Shown here piece after piece: positions 1-11,414 of a DNA stretch of 64,000 bases. The notes under the pieces are model-generated. The model did no database searches, was not told where the DNA came from, and saw only the letters and a program-made list of their open reading frames with translations. The position numbers were made by a program, and so were the translations under genes. Position 1 is the first letter of the stretch; each line of letters begins with the position of its first letter. Where the stretch lies: the NCBI GenBank assembly GCA_025677815.1, contig JAIXMP010000051.1, positions 62,001-126,000 on the forward strand, read 5' to 3'. The stretch comes from Phascolomyces articulosus. Taxonomy: Eukaryota; Mucoromycota; Mucoromycetes; Mucorales; Lichtheimiaceae.

Positions 1-60
1 TTAGTACTATACATATGACAATTTTTTCTGATACAAGTATAATTTTTGTTCATAATATAG

Positions 61-703
61 CACGAACGCTGTACACTAAAGATCACGAATGGCTTACATT
101 GGATGGTCAAGGATTTGGTGTTCTTGGTATTACTGATTATGCTCAAAAGTAAGTTATGAATAACCTTCCAAATATATATATATAATGTTATATAACTACT
201 TTATAAAATAATAAAGGGCTCTTGGTGATGTTGTGTATGTCGAAACACCGATTATTGGCGATGAGATCAAAAAGAATGGTTTGTATTATCGATGTTCATT
301 ACATATCTGTTTCGTTCTTGGGTTTACTAACACATCCAAATATAAAATAATAATATAAAGACCAAATTGGAGCTATTGAATCGGTCAAGGCAGCTAGTGA
401 TATTTATTCACCTGTTTCTGGAGAAATTGTCAATGCAAATGAAAAGCTTACAGATTATCCTTCAATAATTAATGAGAGTCCCGAAGATGAAGGTAAACAA
501 ATGAGGAAAAACAGCAAAAATTAAAAAGCAAAATAAAATAAAAAAAAATGTACAAAAAGTATATGTATTTACACGCACACACATAAATATATTATTTAGG
601 TTGGTTTGTCAAGATTAAATTATCAAATCATGACGAAGTGGATGAGCTTATGGATGATATCGAGTATGCTGCTTATTGTGATGATGCTGAAAAGGATGCA
701 TAA
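61..703 (+). CDS. GCSH: Glycine cleavage system H protein, mitochondrial (5' end outside window)
   Basis: Lipoyl-carrier H protein of the mitochondrial glycine decarboxylase complex; it shuttles the aminomethyl group between P, T and L proteins. Visible exons are 61-148, 217-278, 361-492 and 600-703, joined in frame with GT-AG introns, stop TAA at 701-703. The joined protein begins [11 protein letters not shown], runs through [20 protein letters not shown], and carries the lipoylation motif [19 protein letters not shown], in which the Lys is the lipoate attachment site. It ends [10 protein letters not shown]...[12 protein letters not shown]. An acceptor AG at 59-60 shows that an upstream exon with the start codon and mitochondrial presequence lies before the window. 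The visible part covers essentially the whole mature domain (about 127 residues). It converges with the SWD2 gene, whose stop is only about 95 bp away. Family identity is very secure; the 5' end cannot be given. Confidence 0.95.
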
Positions 704-797
704 TAATAAAAAAATAGTATGATAGTAAAAAAAACACCACCCCCAATAAAATGGATGATGTAATTATTACGATCGTCGTTAAAAAAAGCTGTTATTT

Positions 798-2669
798 CTA
801 TCTTGTTAAATCAACGGAATTTTTGGGTTGCCAGAATGCCTAATGAAAAAAAAATGAGGGTTATCAACTATGAATATTTTATACATCTCTTTTTTTCATG
901 CTGCTTTTTTTTCGTTGTTATAATATATCTCCGACCCTAATAAAACCGGTACATCTTGAACTTTTTGACAATGTTCCGGGGAACAAAGGATCGTTTTTTT
1001 GAAAAAATAATAAATTTATATAAATATCACTTACAAGATCATCAGAACCTGTTACCATCATCATATATTGTGGGTTGAAGCCAGCCACTTGAATACTTTC
1101 AGAATGGGGTGTTTCCAATGTACACATGGGTAAATTATCATGAATAGGTCCTACTGTGGATGCAGGTTTTTCTAGATCCCATATACGTAGATTTCCATCA
1201 CGACCACCTATTTTTTTTATCATTGATATTTATAGACATGAGTATCATGACAGAATGTACAATGGAAAATAATTGTAAAAAAAAAAAAAAAAAAAAAAAG
1301 ATGGATCGTCATGGTCCTATTTTTTTTTTTTTTACCTGTAAAGACATATCGACCATCTGGAGTAAAGCCAGCTTCTTCTCCATTGGAAGATCCTGCAAGA
1401 CGTGCGCGACCATGACCACTAAGTCGTTGTTTGATATGACCTTCAAATGCATCAATAAGATAATTTGTTTGTCCCGCCGTACTAATAAGGATACTTTTTC
1501 CAGTATTTGAAAACTTGAGTCCTGTCCAATCTGGGATGCCTTGTGGATAATAATAATCATCTCGCATTGTCCATGTAGCAAAAGGACCCTATAATATATA
1601 TATGGTCAATATTATTGCTTCATGCGTTGATTATATAGCACTAAATAAAAACTCATATTCTATCCCTTTTTTATTATTAGAAGAAAAAAAAACGTCATGC
1701 ACTTACCGATTCATATTTTCGTAAATCATAGACTTTCACAGTCCCTGAATCCGTTCCCACTGCAAATACCAGACCTGCAGGATCAAAGGCTGCTGTTGGA
1801 CGACCAGATGTTGTAATAACACCCTATTTTATACGTTTTTCTTAATATCACATGTAACGAATAGAATCCTCCTTTTCCCACATACAATCAATCATCCTTT
1901 CCCAAAAATCTTATTTTATACGTGGTAATGATCAATACCTGACAGTTTGAAGTTCGTAAATCCCATAATCGAACTGTGTTATCTAATGATGCCGATAATA
2001 AACTATCATCTAATGGTGACATTTCAAGCGACACGACCCTAGATATTCATGTTAAACTAGTTAGTATCCCAGGAAATTAATACTATGAAATTTTGATACT
2101 ATTCTTCCTTTTCTTTTGATCGTACTTGTGTTTATGTCCTCGAAAATAACGGATGTATTTATTATCATGTAAAGATAGGTATCGTAACGTATCTATAAAT
2201 ATATAAACAACAATGACAGCATCAACAACAAAACACGTCAATACGATGCATAGTATACCTTTTTCATTATTTTGTCTCGTACAAGAAAAAAAAACACGTT
2301 ACCATCTTCTTTTGTCGATGCATAGATCACATTACTGCTTGAATGCGTAAACCTTGCTAAATTAACACCGTACTTCTTGCTATACAAGGTCGTACGTTTC
2401 CTATTGACTTTGTTGTTAACATTATATTTCGTGGTTTGAATTTTTTTTTTCTTTCAGATCGATGATACATATAACATTCACGGAATAGAAAATAGAACCT
2501 ACTCTCCATCTCTACAATCATATACGTGTAAACTTTCGTCTTGCGCTGATGTAACACATAGATCACCTTTGTCATCAAAACAAAGAGAAGTTATAGGTCG
2601 CTCATTGTCCTTAAATGTTTTTGTTACTTTAAAATCTTTTAGCACATTTGTCGATATTGGGATCTCCAT
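798..2669 (-). CDS. SWD2: Swd2/WDR82-type WD40 protein (COMPASS and cleavage/polyadenylation factor subunit)
   Basis: WD-repeat protein of the Swd2/WDR82 family, a nuclear subunit of the Set1/COMPASS H3K4 methyltransferase and of the transcription-termination phosphatase module. Eight exons on the minus strand: 2669-2503, 2400-2303, 2192-2126, 2038-1939, 1823-1707, 1588-1336, 1207-1035 and 839-798, giving 338 residues, close to the family length (about 310-330). Diagnostic stretches are [70 protein letters not shown] and [20 protein letters not shown]. The last exon was found by homology: after GSDDL an intron leads to [17 protein letters not shown], matching the conserved AFWLP-like C terminus. 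A nearer alternative 3' end at 937 is less family-like. The start [10 protein letters not shown] is followed by the expected [10 protein letters not shown]. Confidence 0.93.
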
Positions 2670-4511
2670 TCTATCTGAAAGAAAGAAAGCAAAAAAAAAA
2701 AAAAAACGCTGCGACGGAAACTGAATTGAATTATCGGCCCTACTATTCAAATGATTTCAATGTGTTACTACTTTACAACGGGGTAACAACCATTGATTCA
2801 GTTTCTTCTTTGTTGGCTCTATATAATGGCACATTTCATTCAACGTATCAAACACCTGACTATTCTCACTTCTACTATGAAAGCATATATCCTCTTCCTT
2901 TTAGTCAAACGCTTTTTTCCTCTTATGTGTAAATAAGTTTTGTAATATTCTATTTTATCCTACCCCAAACAAAATACTATATTTAATGTTTATTGAAAGA
3001 TGATCTTAATAGATTCGGATCCAGTACATATGTCTAACCAGAAATAATTGGAATGGGTATGGAAATAAACAAATCAAGCATATGGTATATAGAAAATAAC
3101 AACGATATTTAATGAAAAAAGATTCATAAAGGCTGGTCATAAAAAAAAAGACATGTATGAAGCGAAGAAATAAATTTGCAGTAGCTATTGTGGAATGTTT
3201 GACTGTTGTTGTTCCACGAGAAAACAGCCCATACTAGTATTTTTGAAAACAGTTACCGACATCTCCACGATATAGTCAAGTGGATCATAAAGACCAGATT
3301 TAAAAGAACCGTATACAAGTTTACTTTTTTTGTTGTTCAGGAACTGCTACTGCTGCTGTTGGTACTGTGCTAGTTTTAGAGGAAGAGGAAGATGCAGGTG
3401 CTTTGCATGATCGCATAATAGGGAAATTCTTATTATCAGCTACGATCATTTTTTAAAACACGTGGAATAACTACAATAAGTGAACTCGAACACTTCTTTT
3501 CGCATTTTTGTTGTATCAATGCCATTTGATGTGTCACTAAGAAAGAATTTCTCTTTCGACGCACATCAAATTGCCCTCTTCAATTTTTTTTGCACTTGTA
3601 TAATATAATCCAGTTAATAATTGATGTCGTCGAAAACCTTCTGGAGTGTTATATTCGTATGCATTATTATTTAAATATATTAATTCCAACTATTTTTTTT
3701 TCAAGATTATATCGGCTGGTAATGAAAGTTATGCAATTGAATCTAGCTATTAATGACAATAGCACCTTCTACTTGATTTTACAAAATAAGTTCTGCAACT
3801 CAATAATGCTTTAAAAATATTTTAACATGTTATTACATTTGGAGTACCAAAGGAAGTATCATTCATTGAAGCATTCCACGAGCCAAAGTAATGAATGAAC
3901 ATTGAATCAGAAGGTCGAAAGGGTGATTTCATTATTCACGCTATTGGCAGAAGTTAAAGCAAAGGAATTCTGTTATTCGGATGCAAACCTCTTCGAAAAT
4001 GTTCAAAATCCTATAATCTTGTTAAAATTGATCAGTCTTGTTGGACAGTCTGGATGATGCAATAATGATGGATGATGGCGTATCTGAAGATTTTGCTGCA
4101 ATTTAATGTTCACATAATAACTACTTGACTGGTTTCAATTGTACTTTTGGATGTTACTACGTTAGTATTGTTATATAGTAATAGGTACGAAATGCAGTGT
4201 TTTTGAGATCGATTGGAAGTATTGCGGCATTTATAATTACTAGCTCATTGAGATCAATTATTGTTTTTTCTGTGTCATTGGATCATTATAATAACATCAA
4301 GATCACGACTTCAGCCCTCGCTTTTAATTATAAATACCGATGATGAGCACGATAGATACTAAGATTTCGCATTACTAAAAATATATGTTTCATTCATCTT
4401 ATTCAAGAATGATACACGTTAGGTAATACTTTTTTATGAGTACATTATTTATTAAGTAAAGTTGAGGAGCTTTAAATGTATGCGTATATATATGTACACT
4501 AGATAGATTAC
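2670..4511. other. Intergenic region, SWD2 to HIBCH
   Basis: About 1.8 kb of AT-rich DNA upstream of the minus-strand SWD2 gene and downstream of HIBCH. No exon chain could be supported. A 42-codon minus ORF at 3321-3449 (starting MIVADNKNFP and ending in a Ser/Thr/Ala-rich tail) is isolated. A plus-strand stretch at about 3900-4050 has protein-like composition but several stops. Neither resembles a family I recognise. Confidence 0.5.
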
Positions 4512-6587
4512 CTATTTATCTATAATACTAATAACTTTGATCTTCACACCAGATTTGCCATTGTGTTTCTTCAGGAAATAGTTTATTGTATCATCACGAT
4601 TCATTGTCTTTGAAACATCCAAAATCTCAGAGCATCTTGGCAATATGAACCTTGTAGGTAAATATTCTGTATGGTTTCCGCCTTCACACAATGTTATAAG
4701 AGGATTACAGATGGGTGTATCAAAAAAGTAACGTTTAATTTCTTTAGCATCAATTTGTTCGAGTGTGGGGGGATTCCAATTAGGTGCTTTCTTTGTTATA
4801 AGAGCTGCACTTGTTCCTTCTGAAAACTCTTTGCTTGCCTGAATTTTTTTTTATAAAATGGTATTAAACATTTTGTTAAACGAATAGAGAGGGCACATTT
4901 AATTTTTTTTAATCAAATACAGAATGATCAAGAAAGAATGTTTGTTTATCTTACCAATGTTTTAGTCGTCAATTGATATTCTAGTTTCATGCACTCGACA
5001 AATGACAGCTGTGATCCAGTGTGATATAGTTGTAGTGTGAGTTTTAAAGATGTTGGTGACATTTGACAAAGTAAATCGTGTGTTTCTTTTGCCCATTTAA
5101 CTGCATATTTTTCCTCCTTCAGGGCAGTCATAATTTCTTCCATTGTATCATATTGGAAACATCTACAATGGTCTCAAGTCAATATAATACATTTGTTGAT
5201 TTACATTTTTTACCATAAAATATATTATTCTATATATACCGATTGATCGCTTGATAAATCCCACCACCCAAAGAAAATGGTGCCTTTTCTTGTTCCAGAT
5301 CAACTGAATACTTGACGATTACCGCATTAATGGCATCTTGTTCCAAAATTCCATTGCTTTCATTTGCAAGTTCTTCAAGAGCATTTTCTAATTTTTTTAA
5401 ATTACTTGAATGAACATAATGGGTTGCAATCCCTGAATAACTAAGAAAAATAAGAAATTGTAAATTATTCATTTTTACTCTCAATGCCATTATTTTTCCA
5501 TTAAACTTCATTTAAACTGTGGTTCTATGAATAGTAATAACTTACTATACATCAGCTCCACGTAAACGGCGTCCTGTAAGCATCAGATAAAGACCAAGGA
5601 ATCCATCTAAACGAGGCATCCAAAAAGATGCACTAGCATCAGGATGATGACCAATCATTGTTTCTGGCATTGCATGTACCGTCGTTTCCGTGGCGATTCG
5701 GAAAGAAGCATTTATAGTAAGACCAACACCGCCACCCACTATTAATAAAAACATATTAGAATTAATAGACCAATAACATTTTATTCCTGTTTTTTTTAGT
5801 ATATACAATATACTCACTGGTAATACCATGCATAAAAGCAATTATAGGTTTATTGATGCTTCCTACTGCATGATTTAAACGAGGATGTTTTTGAAACAAG
5901 GCGATACATTCTTCATGACGACCCGATTGCTCCATATCCACCAATACTATATATATATATTTGTTTGTCAATTAGAATATCTATTTCGTTTTTGTGTTAC
6001 ATATAAATCATGAATATCGAAATGGGAGCAGTGATTGTATTACTTCTAATGTCGCCACCTGCAGAAAATGCCTTATTGCCAGCAGCTGTAATCAGGATTG
6101 CCTTACTCTTTTCGGACCTTTCCCACGCCTACAGCGGATTAGTTATTTTATATTGTTAATGACAACACAACCAGCTTTCTTCCCTTTTTCTTTTTCCACA
6201 TACCAACACGCCTTGACTAATGAGATCACACATATTAAAACTGATTGCGTTTAATTTTGTGGGTCGATTCAGATGAATTTTACTTAATCCGCTTGGATGT
6301 TGTTTTATCACAACTTCAGCCTATATAATAAAACCATATGCTTAATAATGAAACGTATTTCACTGTTTTGCGAAAAGAATAAAATTCCTATATGGCTTTT
6401 TTGATTAAAAGCTTTTGCATACCGTATCATCTGTCTCAACTGATGTGGATTGGGTGTGGTATGCGTTCGAAGATGGTGTTGGTGGTGAGGCGGCAAGAGT
6501 TTTTTGAACAGCGAGTAATCGTCGTGTAGCAGTTGTACCATTCACCATTCTAAGATGATTTCGAATAATCCCGGGTTTGCTTGTCAT
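4512..6587 (-). CDS. HIBCH: 3-hydroxyisobutyryl-CoA hydrolase-like protein (crotonase fold), mitochondrial
   Basis: Crotonase-superfamily enzyme of valine catabolism, releasing 3-hydroxyisobutyrate from its CoA ester. Eight exons: 6587-6423, 6320-6204, 6128-6044, 5946-5818, 5738-5546, 5440-5240, 5162-4955 and 4838-4512; 474 residues, normal for fungal family members with a presequence. The N terminus (MTSKPGIIRNHLRMVNGTTATRR) is basic and hydroxylated, as in a mitochondrial targeting peptide. Core motifs in order: KIHLNRPTKLNAIS, NKAFSAGGDIR (first oxyanion-hole loop), HGITMGGGVGLTINASFRIA (second loop), MPETMIGHHPD with the family's catalytic Glu and Asp, GADVYYSGIATHYV, and a C-terminal domain ending ISIIDK. 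The loop after PD reads ASASFW instead of the usual glycine-rich FPDVGGGYF, a mild divergence. An in-frame ATG upstream (6731) would add a hydrophobic stretch and seems less likely. A mitoribosomal or other hydratase paralogue role cannot be excluded. Confidence 0.9.
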
Positions 6588-6830
6588 ATTTACAATCAGG
6601 AACAAGTTAAAAAAGAAAAAAGGAGCAAAAGAAAAGGAAAAAAGAATGTTGAATTTTATCTGAGTCATGCAAACAAATTCTCTTTCCCACGTGATAGATA
6701 ACAAAAAAAATGGCTTGTATGGTGGGGTCAAATTATATTACAAGAAGTTAAAGAAACTGTTTAGTAGTGAATGCATAAAAGATGATGCAACAAATTATTC
6801 CTTTGAACCATAAAATAATGAAATATTTTT

Positions 6831-7017
6831 TTAAATATATTTATAATAAAAACCATCCACTTGTTTTTTAATTTTTTTTAATAATATAAGCTGGCCTTGT
6901 TCTACCTCATCAAGCACAACATCAAGATCTTTTTCGTTGGATGAAGTGATAATTAATTCGCGTACATGACAAGCTACGAGTTGCAATAATTCAAGTTCAA
7001 CAGAATTCCTTGACTGT
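6831..7017 (-). CDS. Unassigned terminal exon, possibly of a small histone-fold (CENP-X/MHF2-like) protein
   Basis: Minus-strand open segment of about 60 codons following a plausible acceptor (CAG at about 7018-7020), reading SRNSVELELLQLVACHVREL followed by IITSSNEKDLDVVLDEVEQG and QLILL, then a Lys-rich end and a TAA at 6831-6833. The helix-turn pattern and the LDVV-DEVEQ-QLILL ending loosely resemble the C-terminal half of the histone-fold subunit MHF2/CENP-X, whose usual end is LDV-x-LEK-x-x-PQLLLDF. I could not find matching upstream exons; the next protein-like stretch upstream (7160-7340) looks like transposase instead. It may be a real short gene, or a fragment cut off by a transposon. 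Confidence 0.25.
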
Positions 7018-7099
7018 ATCCATAAACGGCTCCATGATAATGAACGGAATTTCCAAGATATGCCACCACCATTTATTCATAAAACACACCAATCGAACT

Positions 7100-7345
7100 G
7101 ATCATTATTTTTTTAAGAACTTTTATTTATATTTTCTTCTTTGTATTTCGTTATCAATATACCGCTTGGCAGTTGATTCGGGTATATCAGCCGCTTCAGC
7201 TACCTTGCGGATTGACAATCCCTCGTTGAGTTGGAGATGTATAAAAAGTGTCTTCTTATTGTTATTGTGGAAGGTTCAATCCACCCCACTATGGTTTTGA
7301 TAGACCTGGTCTTCCTGGGTACCTTGATTTTGGACTGTTTGGCAT
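7100..7345 (-). pseudogene. Relic of a transposase N-terminal helix-turn-helix domain
   Basis: Minus strand, about 7300 down to 7160, one frame reads KKTLFIHLQLNEGLSIRKVA followed by EAADIPESTAKRYIDNEIQR. This is a helix-turn-helix of the kind found at the N terminus of Tc1/pogo-like and related transposases (GLSIRKVAE..ADIPESTAKRY). The upstream part (VHAKQSKIKVPRKTRSIKTI) lies in another frame, and no catalytic domain follows, so it is a decayed fragment. A Tc1-type catalytic-domain relic on the other strand at about 42.6-43.2 kb might belong to the same family, but I cannot align them. Confidence 0.4.
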
Positions 7346-8450
7346 GAACAGAAATGTATTATTACATCAGTATATTAATTATTAACTAGTTGCATGCATT
7401 TTTAAATAATAATAAAATATATTCAGGACTTACTCGTTTCCATTTGCTTATTTTCAAGGTAAACCAGGTTGTTCAGGTCATCTTCTGGGTGAATATCACT
7501 GTAGGAAATAAAACCCAAAAAAACCTTAACTCCTAACCGAAAAACACGAATTCGTGTTTTTTTCATGTGTAACCTCGAGAAATTGGTCCTGAATTTTAAC
7601 TGAATTTAGCTGGGAGTTTACCTAAATTCGTGTTTTTATGAGCATATTTGAGAATACCTTTTTCTACAGTGTATCCGACTGTGTGTCTATATATAAATGG
7701 AATTACCCATTGAACTGAAAATGTATCATTATATCGAACTAGTGCTCAGGCTAATAATCGTCGGTTAAAATCTTACCCCTACTAATAGCTTTCTTTTTGA
7801 ATAATCTTAATTAACAAAGAACAATAGTTATAACCATTTTATTAATTATTCACATAAAATCGATGTGTAAAAAGTTGTACGCTATAGTAACTATTATAGC
7901 ACAATTATGCGTTTACACCCAAAACCAAAAGGATGCGGATAATACAATCCATATAGTGGTGTATTCAGTACTTTAGTCGATCCATTACATAACTAAATAT
8001 GATCTACTATGTAAATTGATATTAAAACAAATATGAATGCTTAAAATCAATCGAATGCATGTAAACATAAAAAATAAATTAAATATCCACTATCACGGAT
8101 CAATCCTCTGTATATCCATACCATATAATGACAGATTAAATTATTATTAACAGAAATATTATATATTACCAACTAACATGCTGTTGCAAAATGAAAAACA
8201 CATTTCATTTACTATTATATCGAGACACCATATGTATAAACATATATGATTTTGATTTAAGCTTCGTGTTTCTCGGTCTCAATATTAGATCGGAGACGGG
8301 CAATTTCTGTATTGTCACACGCAATGCTCTTTTTTCATTTAGCCACAATTAAATAAAGTAAAAAAAAACATTGCCCAATTTTAGAATTAGTGTTATTTCT
8401 TCTTGCCTTTTTATTTTTACTTTTTCATACAAAAAATTTACTTAGCCAGC
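7346..8450. other. Intergenic region upstream of MFS transporter
   Basis: About 1.1 kb of AT-rich DNA containing the palindrome above and the presumed promoter of the plus-strand transporter. No further exons, RNA genes or regular repeats are supported. Confidence 0.5.
7540..7561. repeat. 22-bp perfect palindrome centred on an EcoRI-like GAATTC
   Basis: The sequence AAAACACGAA/TTCGTGTTTT (plus one flanking A/T pair) is a perfect self-complementary palindrome. Half of it (AATTCGTGTTTTT) recurs at about 7625-7638 in direct orientation. It could be a fused pair of transposon ends or a fold-back; nothing else identifies it. Confidence 0.6.
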
Positions 8451-10363
8451 ATGACACCATCAGTACATAGTAAATTTGAAACAGTTCCTATCCAACAGAG
8501 AACGGATATTAGAGAAATTCCTATTGAAGATGATACTATCCGTTCGCAACAGATAATGAATAATAATAATGATGATAATGTCGATCATTCGCAAGAAGAT
8601 GAGCGGCGACAACGGTGGAAATCACTCTTGCCGCACATGTTACAAACTTTCTATATTCAAGCAGTATGTGGGATGCAAGATGCAAACATAGGCATTATCC
8701 TACCTAGTTTACAAGTACATTATGGATTAACACAATATGTCGTTTCTATTATTTTTTTGTGCACTACGTTGGGTTATTTTATCGGTAAAATATACTATAT
8801 AATGAATGTAGTGGCTTTAGATAAATATAAAAGTAACATCTTTGGGTTGATTTGTCATCAATTCTCTCCTTCCCTTTTCTGTTTCATATTATATTATAGC
8901 GGCATTTACCAACGGGTATTTAATCCAAAAAACATCTCAAGCAAAAACAGCATTGATCGGGGGCATATCCTTGGGATTGGCTTATATCGCTATCTTGTTT
9001 GCATTACCTTTTCCAGTGATGTGTTGTTTTATGGTCCCTGTCGGATTTGGAATGGCTCTCATGCAATCTTGCGCAAATGTTGTATGTGGAGAAATGCCTC
9101 GTGGCACAATTATCTTGAATTTTTTGCATGGTAAAATACATAAAAACAAGATCATCAAAAATATTCCCACACACCATTTAGTTTGATACTAAATTCATCA
9201 ATACTAAACCAACTCGTTTTCAAATTCAACTTTTTATGGAGCTGGAGCATTGATTGCTCCATTATTAGCCGCTGCTATACTAGAAAGAAAGAAATCATGG
9301 GCTGTCACCTACATGATACTTTGTGGTATGCAGTGGGCTAATGTATTGTCGATGATTATTGTTTTTCGGAAGCTAAAGACTCGAGCTGAAGTTGAATTGG
9401 AAGAGAAACAGCAGACATCATCGTCACCGTCTTTGGATGACGGACATGTAGTAGAAGGAACTCAACAACATCAAGAAAACGATAACTATAATAATGGAAA
9501 AATGCTGGCCACAGTGATTCAAAGTCGTATTGCGTATATGGCTGCACTATTTCTTCTTACTTACGTGGGTACTGAAGTGACAGTAGGTAATTGGGGTTAT
9601 ACTTTTTTGATTACTGTTCGAAGCACAGACACAGTGGCCATGGCACACTTTATGTCCGGATATTGGGTAATTATTATTGAAATTCTGCATTATAAACTGT
9701 GAACTCTATTGATAACAATAATAACATGATGGTAATGACAGGGCGGCATTTGTGCAGGACGCTTATTCCTTGGCTATTTATCATTACGATTTGGTGAAAA
9801 GCGAATGATTTATTGCTATGTTGGACTTATCATTGGCATGTTATTTGTATTCTGGTTTGTTCCTGTAGCAGGCGCAAGTGCTGCAGCATTAGCCATTATG
9901 GGGATTGCACTAGGACCTATTTATCCTTCTACAGTGTCATTAACCAACAAAGTAGTATCACCACAACTATTTGCAATCACCATTGGATTTATCTCTGCTG
10001 TAAGTTTCTGTATTTTTATCTCTTTTTGTTTGTTTATTATTTCGACTTTTTGGCTTTGACCACATTACTTGAAATTTTTTTTTACAGTTTGGTAGTGGAG
10101 GCTCAGCACTTTTCCCATATATTACTGGCGTTCTTATAGGATCTGTTGGGATTCGTTCTGTCATGCCAATGTGTGTTGCCATGGCGATTCTCATGTTTGT
10201 TACGTGGGTTTTCGTTCCTAATCCAGTTGGCAAGAAAAAAATAACCATGAAAGAAGAAGAGACTGATATCCATATGGAAACAATACGTCAAACAGCTACC
10301 ACTAGTGGTACTGGTACGATATTGGTGAATTCAAGATTGCATGGAAATACTACTGACCATTAA
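8451..10363 (+). CDS. Major facilitator superfamily transporter (fungal Bsc6/fucose-permease-like group)
   Basis: Integral membrane MFS carrier, substrate unknown. Five exons: 8451-8784, 8900-9130, about 9242-9666, 9742-9999 and 10088-10363; about 507 residues. The N-terminal 60 residues are hydrophilic (poly Asn/Asp, DERRQRWKSLLPHML) before the first membrane helix. Recognisable transporter parts: GMQDANIGIILPSLQVHYGL, LGYFIGAAFTNGYLIQKTSQ, FMVPVGFGMALMQSCANVV, GALIAPLLAAAILER, a charged central loop, YVGTEVTVGNWGYTFLIT, and GGICAGRLFLGYLSLRFGEK (motif-A-like G..R..LG....RFG) in the second half. The ATG at 8451 is chosen because upstream codons lack another ATG. The acceptor of exon 3 is the least certain: the nearest AG after an ACTAAAC-like branch site is at 9240-9241. 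It resembles members of the Bsc6/Fucp-like subgroup; that placement is tentative. Confidence 0.85.
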
Positions 10364-11414
10364 AGGAAATTTAATAGCATCATAGCTGAGATATTTCGCT
10401 GGGGGTTCTGTCTGAAACATGAAAAAAATGAACCAGTCATCTTGTAAGGTTTTTGTTCTTACATGTCATTTTTTTTTTTTTGATGGGCGTTAACTTTAAT
10501 CCAACTTACTTAGTGCTTTATATTCATTCAACATCATCGTCATTATTATTATCATCCAATGCAACTTCGTTGTAAAAAGAAAAAGTATATTAATGTACCA
10601 TCAATCAATCTCAAAAATGAAAATATGAGATGGGAGTTTTTTCGCCACTTTACCTACCAAAAGTAGATGACTGCATGAGTTAGAATGTACCCACAACATC
10701 CTACATACAGGAAAGACTCACTCACACATTTAAACAGATTCATAAAATGAACCCCCACTTATTTTTTGTTGGTTCGATTTTTTATACTTTTTATTTACCC
10801 TCTTCTCTTTTCTCACACCACTTTTTCTTCCTTTTTTTTTTTTTTGTTGCAGCAAAAAACCTCTTCAAGTTATATAAAACATATACTTCTTCAACCAAAC
10901 AACCAACAACAACCTCTTCCTTTTTTTCATTCTGACCTCTTTCCTATACGATTGTTGTAGTGTAAAGAGTCAAAGACAACTACTTTACAACTACAAGTTT
11001 TTTTACCCTCGAAAACGGTTGTTGGTCGTTCGCAATAGGGCCAGAAGAAAGAGAAGAAAGAAAAACCAAAACTTCTTTTTTCTTTTTACTCCATTCCTGC
11101 GGATTGACTTCAACAAACGGCAACCTCTTATTCTTTCATTTTATAACTCAACATTTTAATTTTTTATTCTTTCTTCGTTCCTTAATATTTTTATTATCAT
11201 TTCACATTTCGTATCATTTGTATAAAAAAAACAAACGTTCATTCATTAAAATAAAGTTAAAAAAAAGCTACAGCAACAAGAACAGGCAACAACAAACAAG
11301 TTTTTTTTTTTTTTTTTTGATTGACGCTTCTTCTTCAATTTTCGACCAGTCTGACTTCGACCTCCCCAGCTTGCTGTCGCGACCCCCTTTTTCCGCTTTG
11401 ATCACGCGCACGTA
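10364..11414. other. Intergenic region and leader of CK1-like kinase
   Basis: About 1.05 kb with long pyrimidine tracts on the plus strand (for example 10790-10850 and 11296-11320), typical of a fungal promoter or leader upstream of the kinase ATG at 11415. No competing gene is visible. Confidence 0.5.

Noticed and set aside
3321..3449. 42-codon minus-strand ORF starting MIVADNKNFP
   Set aside because: Short, with an in-frame stop immediately upstream (TTTTAAAAA before the ATG), a low-complexity tail and no family resemblance.
6588..6731. Upstream in-frame ATG for HIBCH giving 48 extra residues
   Set aside because: The extra part is a Phe-rich hydrophobic stretch coded by T tracts, unlike a mitochondrial presequence; it reads as 5' leader.
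8403..8450. Earlier start for the MFS transporter at a TTG codon
   Set aside because: No ATG there; nuclear fungal genes start at ATG, and the ATG at 8451 gives a normal hydrophilic N terminus.
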